Source: Mya arenaria (lineage: Eukaryota > Mollusca > Bivalvia > Myida > Myidae). Taken from it: 64,000 nucleotides of DNA. The position numbers and the translations under genes were made by a program. The notes under the pieces are model-generated. The model ran no database searches and was not told where the DNA came from. It saw nothing but the letters and a program-made list of their open reading frames with translations. How positions within the stretch are numbered: position 1 is the stretch's first letter; each line of letters opens with the position of its first letter. This document shows, one piece after another, positions 57,720 through 64,000 of this stretch. The DNA lies in NCBI RefSeq assembly GCF_026914265.1, contig NC_069123.1:32100678-32164677 (forward strand), written 5' to 3'.

Positions 57720-57990
57720 CATTATTTTGACAGTTCTCTGTATTTACCGGAAGTGTTTTGGATTTACATTAGCATCACGCACGCGCAGTGCAAGGTGCTT
57801 TGGTTCCCCGCTTTCATTAGTGACGTATTCGTGCGTGATCTGGTTCCAAAACTATGCAATATTAACGGTAAAAACAGAGGCAATCCGTGGCGTCCTTAGC
57901 AGTCACACATGGCGGGTTATGTCAAAAGTGAAAGGAAGATTAAATAAAGTATTAACCGTTAATTTTGAGAGGATTTCGTCTTAACATGGG
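57720..57990. promoter_or_regulatory. Probable bidirectional promoter between KLHL (minus) and the CH-domain gene (plus)
   Basis: The interval separates two divergently arranged genes and is locally CpG-richer than its surroundings. It holds ACCGGAAGTG at 57746-57755, a full ETS consensus, and ACATGGCGGG near 57908, YY1-like. On the minus strand ACTTCCG|GTAAAT at about 57747 could be the donor of the non-coding first KLHL exon. The motif reading is direct; promoter function is inferred. Confidence 0.5.
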
Positions 57991-58006
57991 TGAAGATTAA
58001 GGAATT

Positions 58007-58021
58007 ATGTCTGTTTTACAG
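58007..58021 (+). CDS. Candidate first coding exon (MSVLQ) of the CH-domain gene
   Basis: ATG TCT GTT TTA CAG is followed by GTATAC, a usable donor in phase 0, just downstream of the putative promoter. It would join the phase-0 exon at 63151 to give MSVLQVYLSWANSVL, a plausible CH-domain start. An upstream ATG at 57986 stops after four codons. This exon is a proposal from position and phase only. Confidence 0.35.
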
Positions 58022-61000
58022 GTATACATTTGATTGTTTTATGTCTTCTCTTAAAACATGGTAAATAGTGTAAATTAGTTATTTATTTTTAATTGCCAAT
58101 TTGGCAATTAGCTGATTGATTTCGCTTTAATTGAAACATGAATCGACATGCAAAAGTAAACAAATTAGACGACTCAATGGTGTTTGATTTAACATGGTTA
58201 AATAAACATTTCCTTAATATTAAGGTAGTCTGCATGTCTAAGGCCTGAAGTTTGTAGTGAAAATGTTGAATACTATATTATTAATAAAATATTGCAGTTT
58301 ATAATTTTAAACCAAGCAAGCCTAAAAACAAAGTCTTTTTTTTTAAATCTGTATAAGTAAGAAAACAATAAAACAAAAAAAATGAAATAAATGCTAAACA
58401 TGTTTTTTTTGGTACAGAATACTTATGATAATTTATTGCCAAACACTTTTCTATTGCCAATCATTGTTACTTAAATGTAGATAGATTTTAAATTACAGCA
58501 TGTTGGAATACTTCCCTTTACTTTTACAGTGAAATAATGAGTAGAAAAGAGGTAAACATTTTTGAATGGGCTGTGAATATGTGTATGCATGAGTATAGAA
58601 GACTTTTAATGAAGCATGATACAATCTGATTCAAGGGATTGGGAGGTCTTGCTGCATATAAATTGTACTTAAAACAGCAGGTGGCAATAACATGGACAGC
58701 ACCCACCCTATGGCCATGCCCCCGCCCCCCCCCCCCCAAAACAATAAATAAATAAAAATGATTGGAACATGAAAAATCTAAATATCAATAAAAAAAAGTT
58801 TGTATTCTTTTTCCCCAATGTATATAATAATAGTATAAATTGGGATTTGGGTTTGATTTTTTTGTGATAAATTTTCATGTTCCAATTTTGATCTTGAAAT
58901 ATTTTTTTTATGGTGTGGCCATAGGGTGGGTCAGTCAATATGTAACTGCCAACTGTGCTTAAAACATGCTTGATACTGTTGTGTCAAAACTAATGTTTGA
59001 TTGTTTTAACAGTATTGTAGACTTTCTTTGATATGTATTTTGTGCATGTTAGCATGTTGATAACAAATTTCAATGTTTGGTGATCAATATGTATTAGATT
59101 ATAAATAATATGCATTTTCATTGGTATTGATTTTAATGGAACACAAAAGTGCAATTATAATAGTCATTATAATCTAATAATATGATTTCCATATTCCAAT
59201 ACTGTAATTGTTGAGGGTATTATTATAATAATTCTTTTGTTTGATTAATTGTATTTATAAGTAAAGATATTAATATTATGCTTTTCTGACATGTTTTAAC
59301 AAAGATTGCTATCATTGTTCTTTGAAGGTGTATTTGCAAGTTTACATATTTCACTTGCAACACATCATTTCAAACCAAAAGAAAGGAAATTGACAGTTCA
59401 AATGTGTATCTTTTTAAATGTAATGCTTTTAGTGTATTTTTTGAAGCATGGTATTATTTCTGGATATATATTGTTTGTTCTTTCAATTTATGTATTGGTG
59501 CTTATATTTGCATAGGTATTCTCTGAGGATTTCAGTGCATTAGTGTGACATGTTTAAATGTTCGCCAGATCAATCATTTTAACAGGGTATGGGTGAACAT
59601 GTCTAGATTAATTAAATGCAACTCTTCCTCAAACATTACGACTAAAACGTGATATATGTCGATCTTCCTACACCAATATTGTTTTCGCCAGGATTTAATC
59701 AAGAGCATAAACCACAAATCTCTGATGACTTTGCAAACAAAGCCTTATGGATTTTCCTCTTATGGCACAAGCCACCCTGATGAGTCTCTACCCAGATATC
59801 GATGCACTCACAGCAGTTCAACGGATCAATTTTAACTCCTGACTTACCCAGTTGCAGTGTCATACTGGGACAGATGAGCAGGTTAATAATTAATCCCGGA
59901 AGAACCTAATGAACTGATCATCATGTGTTGGTTGTTAATGGATGGGTTGAGTCCATAATGAATTGGAGCATAGATTTGTTCATTTTAGCAATATATGAGT
60001 CTGTTTGCATTAATCTTCAATTTCTCTTTTGAGCTTATTTATTTTTCAAAGAAAAATGTCTGTTTTGATAGCATTTGTCAATAGTGTCATTGTCTGCTGT
60101 ATTGTACAAGAACTTTAATCTTGTGTTTAATAACTAAAACTTTTCAAATGAAACTTGGTACTCATGTTGCTACAGACAATGCACATGTATAGCAAGGAAC
60201 ATAACTCTGGGTTTAATTATGATTGAGTTATACTTGTTTGACTAAAAATACTAAAACATACAAGCATTGGGGTTCACTTTGAAGTGCCCTTGTTTTAAAA
60301 ACTCAGTATTTTTTTCCCATTTTTTTTGTGAATGGAGCAAGGGCCCCTTAGAATTTTTAAAATAGTAAAAAAAGGCTAAAATTATGGATTTATCATAGTT
60401 TCATAGTATATTTCAAACAAAGAAACGAAGCAAAGCCCCTTTCACAGCATCCCAGGTTTTTAAGAGAATAAAACTCCATGAAAATATACTGTATATATCT
60501 GTACTAATTGATTTGTTAAGAGATGGAAAAAAGTAAGATTTTTTTCAGGATTTTAAATTTTCAAGGTCTTTTTTTGGGGATTGTGAATGAGGCTAAATTT
60601 GGCCACTTTTTCAGTTGAAAAAAAAACACTGACTGTTTATGAAATAGGGTAGAAAACATATTGCCACATGGCAAGTAAAGTTAACTATTAGAATAGAACT
60701 TGAAAGTGTTAAAGCAGTCATCATACTTATGTCACCGGGGTAGCGGAATACAACCTTTGGTATTCCGCTATTAGATACATACATAATAAGATTTATGTGG
60801 TTTTGCTCGTTGAAATGCAATTTTCTCACTGCATGATACATCCCTCAGTAGCAAGGTGATCAAGTTGTTACATCCCGGCTCTTTTATGACATTGTGTTTA
60901 AGAGTTGTAATTTAAAAAGCAGAGATTACCATATAAGATTTTCGCTATGTAGGTGGTACAAATGGTCCATACCGTTTAAATTCTTTCATGGCTAAAACAC

Positions 61001-63150
61001 TTTTCCTCAAAGTGAGTCATATCCATTTTTGATAAGAGTTTATTTCTTTTTTATCCTGTTTTTACTGTTACGTAAATTGTTTATGAAAATAGTTTGAAAA
61101 AAGCTCATTTGAAAAAACAATTTCGGTGACATAGTAATATCAATTTTTTCGTTATTATTTAAAAAGCTTTTTTGTTCAACAATGGTAAATATTATTCCAG
61201 TGATATATTGAATGTAAAAACAAGTTGAAAAGAAATTTAATGGTCACGATTTCCAGTTGAGTGTAAAATGATTTTAATATTATCTATATATACATTCATG
61301 TAGAAAAACGATTTTTTACCATTCTCAAGCAATTACTGTGAAAAACAAGTAGAGAAAACTATTAAGTGATTAATAATTTATTTTGGCAAATATTCACTTA
61401 ACCCGTTACCCTATTTACAATTGTGTCATATAACAAAGGAATAGATGTTACAAGAAATATGATATATTGACGAATTCTTGCAATGGACATAATAATTAGT
61501 TTTTCTGTTAGTTGCTCAATTATTGGTCATTGTATTAGAAATCTATATACTAGTTACGGTATTTACAATATGTCAGTTCTGCAAAATGTACAATGTAGTT
61601 AAGATAAGGGCTATCCATGATATGAAAATATATATTTAAGATGTCTTAATTTATCAGTTGGAATAATGTGGATTACTTTCATAAATCAATTAAGCACTTG
61701 AGATGATAAATATTACAACAAAATATCAATATAAAACATGTTCGATGGAACAGGAGTAAACATGGATATCGCAAGTTGCTGTGAAACCATCCGTTTATGA
61801 GGTTTTGTTTCAATTTAAAATGTTTTGGGTTGTGTTGAGGTTAATGCTAAAAGTTATAAATCAATTTATTAATAAGAATACATGATTCATGTTCTTGCAG
61901 GATACGAACAACCTAATTTTTTTTTGCTGTGTTAAAAAAAAATACATTTGTATGAGATAAGAGCATTTTTATGTTTGTGAGTGAAAAGAAATTCTACTGG
62001 ATTTATATAAAAAAATGTTAAAACTGATTCAAAAGTGTAAGGAACCCTACGTAGGATCTAGTATGCAGGTAAGTTATTATTTGGGGCTGGGGAGAAAACA
62101 GTTATACCAAAATGATATATAGTTTGAGGCTTTTAAAATACTATCATCGTCTGCAACCATTTTACTTTTTTCCACTACAGTCCATGATAAATAGCGTGGG
62201 AAAATTGACTGACAAAATCTTGTTTAATAAAATGTGCATGAGGCAGGAGAGACAACTCTTTTTCCATTGAAATGTTACAATTAAGTACACTTCAATGACC
62301 CTGTATTGTCTGTTGTATCAATAGGCGATTGGACTACAAAGCTTCTTTCAAAATTTGAAGTGATCTGGCGGAGTGAGTTCAATTACAGCAATTGCCAGAA
62401 TATGTTTTCAGTGTCTGTGCATAATTCCGCATTGGTTCATTTGGAAACAAATGAAACTGCCTCAATTGTTCATGATTTTCATAGCAATAATTTTCAAAGC
62501 AAAGCGCAGCAATGTATCGGGGGTATCTTACAATGAAATACCAGTACTACATGTTGTTACTGTTTGCTTTTTATTAAGAATAATTGAAAATTAACTGCAG
62601 AAATGGCAAATATTGTGAAAAAAATATTCAAAAATGAAAAGTAACTGGAATAATGTCATACATTTTTACATATAGACTCCTTGGCAAATCAGAAATTATG
62701 CTTTGAAATAACCATAATGGGAACATACTAAATTGAATGGACTTGAATGATACCTGTCATATAGCGGTTTGAGAACTACATGTACCTGACTCCCTGGGTA
62801 ACATAGCAGTGTTATTGCACAGGAATTTGACTCATTGTTTGGCCAGAAATGTTATAATCAAGTCATTTACATGACCAATTACTGTTACACAACAATTTCG
62901 GACAAAAACCTGGTCACTCATAATATCTTTTGAATAAAAACTGTTTTTTCCCCGTAATCTTTTTATTTGTCAGTATAAATTGTTTTTGTAAGTAACTGGT
63001 CCTAGAATGCGTTTAATGTATCATTTCTGTCCAAACAATTTGTCATATTCATGTGAGTTATGGGGGTTAGTTATCACCAAAATGTAATACCGGGTAGTTG
63101 TAATTGGGTTAGTTCACAGTGAATTCATAGTTTACCTTTCTTGTCTCCAG
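58022..63150 (+). other. Putative first intron of the CH-domain gene, AT-rich, no gene seen
   Basis: Apart from the palindromic element at 58701-58931 and a weaker segment at 60270-60600 with G/C-rich ends, I see only AT-rich sequence. The short open frames here (for example about 59306-59515, a hydrophobic 69-codon frame) lack splice or homology support. Confidence 0.4.
58701..58931. mobile_element. Palindromic MITE with ACCCACCCTATGGCCAT ends
   Basis: ACCCACCCTATGGCCAT ... GTGGCCATAGGGTGGGT, with TTGGAACATGAAAA and its complement inside. A C-tract follows the left end. Confidence 0.65.
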
Positions 63151-63297
63151 GTATACCTGAGCTGGGCCAACTCGGTGCTCAGCGGGCGTGGTGGAGGTTT
63201 GTCTTGCCCTAAGGTGGGGACAATCCAGGAGGGCAAGGTCATCTGCCAGCTCATAGACACGCTTTGTCCTGATGTCGACCTTCAGGAAAAGGCTGAG
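63151..63297 (+). CDS. Exon encoding the N-terminal part of a calponin-homology (CH) domain
   Basis: The acceptor TTGTCTCCAG and donor GTAGGA bound 49 codons in phase 0 at both ends. The product starts VYLSWANSVLSGRGGG and continues TIQEGKVICQLIDTLCP, the pattern of CH helix 1 (Y..W.N..L) and the DG.vl..LI helix. The GC content and codon regularity stand out from the AT-rich surroundings. The closest types I can recall are the single CH domains of dixin (DIXDC1) and NAV proteins, both beginning with a W.N motif, but 49 residues do not decide. The remaining exons lie beyond the window. Confidence 0.7.
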
Positions 63298-64000
63298 GTA
63301 GGATTGAGTTAACTCAAGGCGAAACGTCAATTTAATGCCAGCATGTTCCAAACGTTAAAACCACGTCAATTAAAACCAGTGCACTCTTTGTATGGTGGCT
63401 TGCGTCGGCGGTTTGTGCTTATTGTGCTGGTGGATTAACACCAATGCAGTTGGTGTATGCCAGCTTAAAACCAAAGGCATTGGTGTATACTGGCATATAT
63501 TGCCAGATAAAAATTCTGCAAAACAGGAAGTTCCCTTTTGTTATTTTTGTATATATTCATCAACAATTTGGGCCGTTCCTATTTGAAAACATTGGTAATA
63601 ATTAACATATAAGCTGATTAATTAAGTAATCATAACACATTAAGTAAATGAACTTTTGAGGATAAATAGTTGACCTTATGTAAATCATTTAACCATTCTT
63701 TGATTTCTGACGAATTTTCTACGATAAAATCTAAAGCCGTTGGTTTTTATAAATCTTCAATGAAAACCTTGTAAGTACTTTATGAGATTGTAGACAGATA
63801 AATGGGACTTTCATTCTTAACAGTTTATATACATGCTGAAAAGAATTTACTATCCTTTTGCAAGGAAGATAAGATATATAAATATTTCTTTTATAGTTTA
63901 TGGTAAGCTGTTTAAAGTTACTATTAATGATAGAGCACTTGTATGAATTGAAAGTCCTATAAAAACTCAATAAAACTTTAATACTTAACAATTTTTATAC
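63298..64000 (+). other. Downstream intron of the CH-domain gene
   Basis: AT-rich sequence with a loose repeat of 'ACCA..GCA(T/G)TGGTGTAT' between about 63430 and 63500. No further exon with good borders was recognised. Confidence 0.35.

Noticed and set aside
57727-57984. 85-codon plus-strand gene at the promoter
   Set aside because: Sits on the probable bidirectional promoter, has no domain pattern and is explained by locally higher GC content.
59306-59515. Small hydrophobic membrane protein
   Set aside because: 69 codons in AT-rich intron DNA; hydrophobicity is what TTT/ATT-rich sequence gives, and there is no other support.

Overview
The window looks like nuclear DNA of a bivalve mollusc. 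The genes have many introns with canonical GT-AG borders, the DNA is AT-rich, and it is full of short non-autonomous DNA transposons, a tRNA-derived SINE and dispersed units carrying the 'TGACCTTGACCTTTGA' motif, which I associate with bivalve genomes. Species cannot be named from sequence alone. No plasmid, viral or bacterial operon structure is visible.

Layout. (1) 5577-16770, minus strand: a complete five-coding-exon gene for a short (p55-like) regulatory subunit of class IA PI3-kinase, nSH2 - iSH2 coiled coil - cSH2, 409 aa. All four splice junctions agree in phase. Its introns hold a SINE, MULE-like and pogo-like MITEs and a 3.1 kb array of a 45-bp unit. (2) 16.8-26.7 kb: no gene seen; repeats dominate. 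(3) 26776-28854, plus strand: an intronless Mab-21/cGAS-like nucleotidyltransferase (cGLR) of 692 aa. Its last codons run into a roughly 2.9 kb minisatellite whose unit is homologous to the gene's own 3' coding end. (4) 31.7-43.9 kb: intergenic, repeat-rich. (5) 43951-56569, minus strand: a complete 12-coding-exon KLHL2/KLHL3 orthologue (BTB-BACK-six kelch, 586 aa), whose introns contain decayed partial copies of its own exons 3, 5, 7, 8 and 11. (6) About 57.7-58.0 kb: a probable bidirectional promoter. (7) 58007 to beyond the window, plus strand: the start of a calponin-homology-domain gene, one firm exon at 63151-63297.

The genes are unrelated in function: lipid-kinase signalling, nucleic-acid sensing or second-messenger synthesis, CUL3 ubiquitin ligation, and a cytoskeletal or signalling CH protein. 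What unites the window is tandem duplication. At least eleven sequence-distinct tandem arrays cover about 17 kb (roughly a quarter). The same process seems to have produced the exon copies in the KLHL gene and the satellite born from the cGLR tail.
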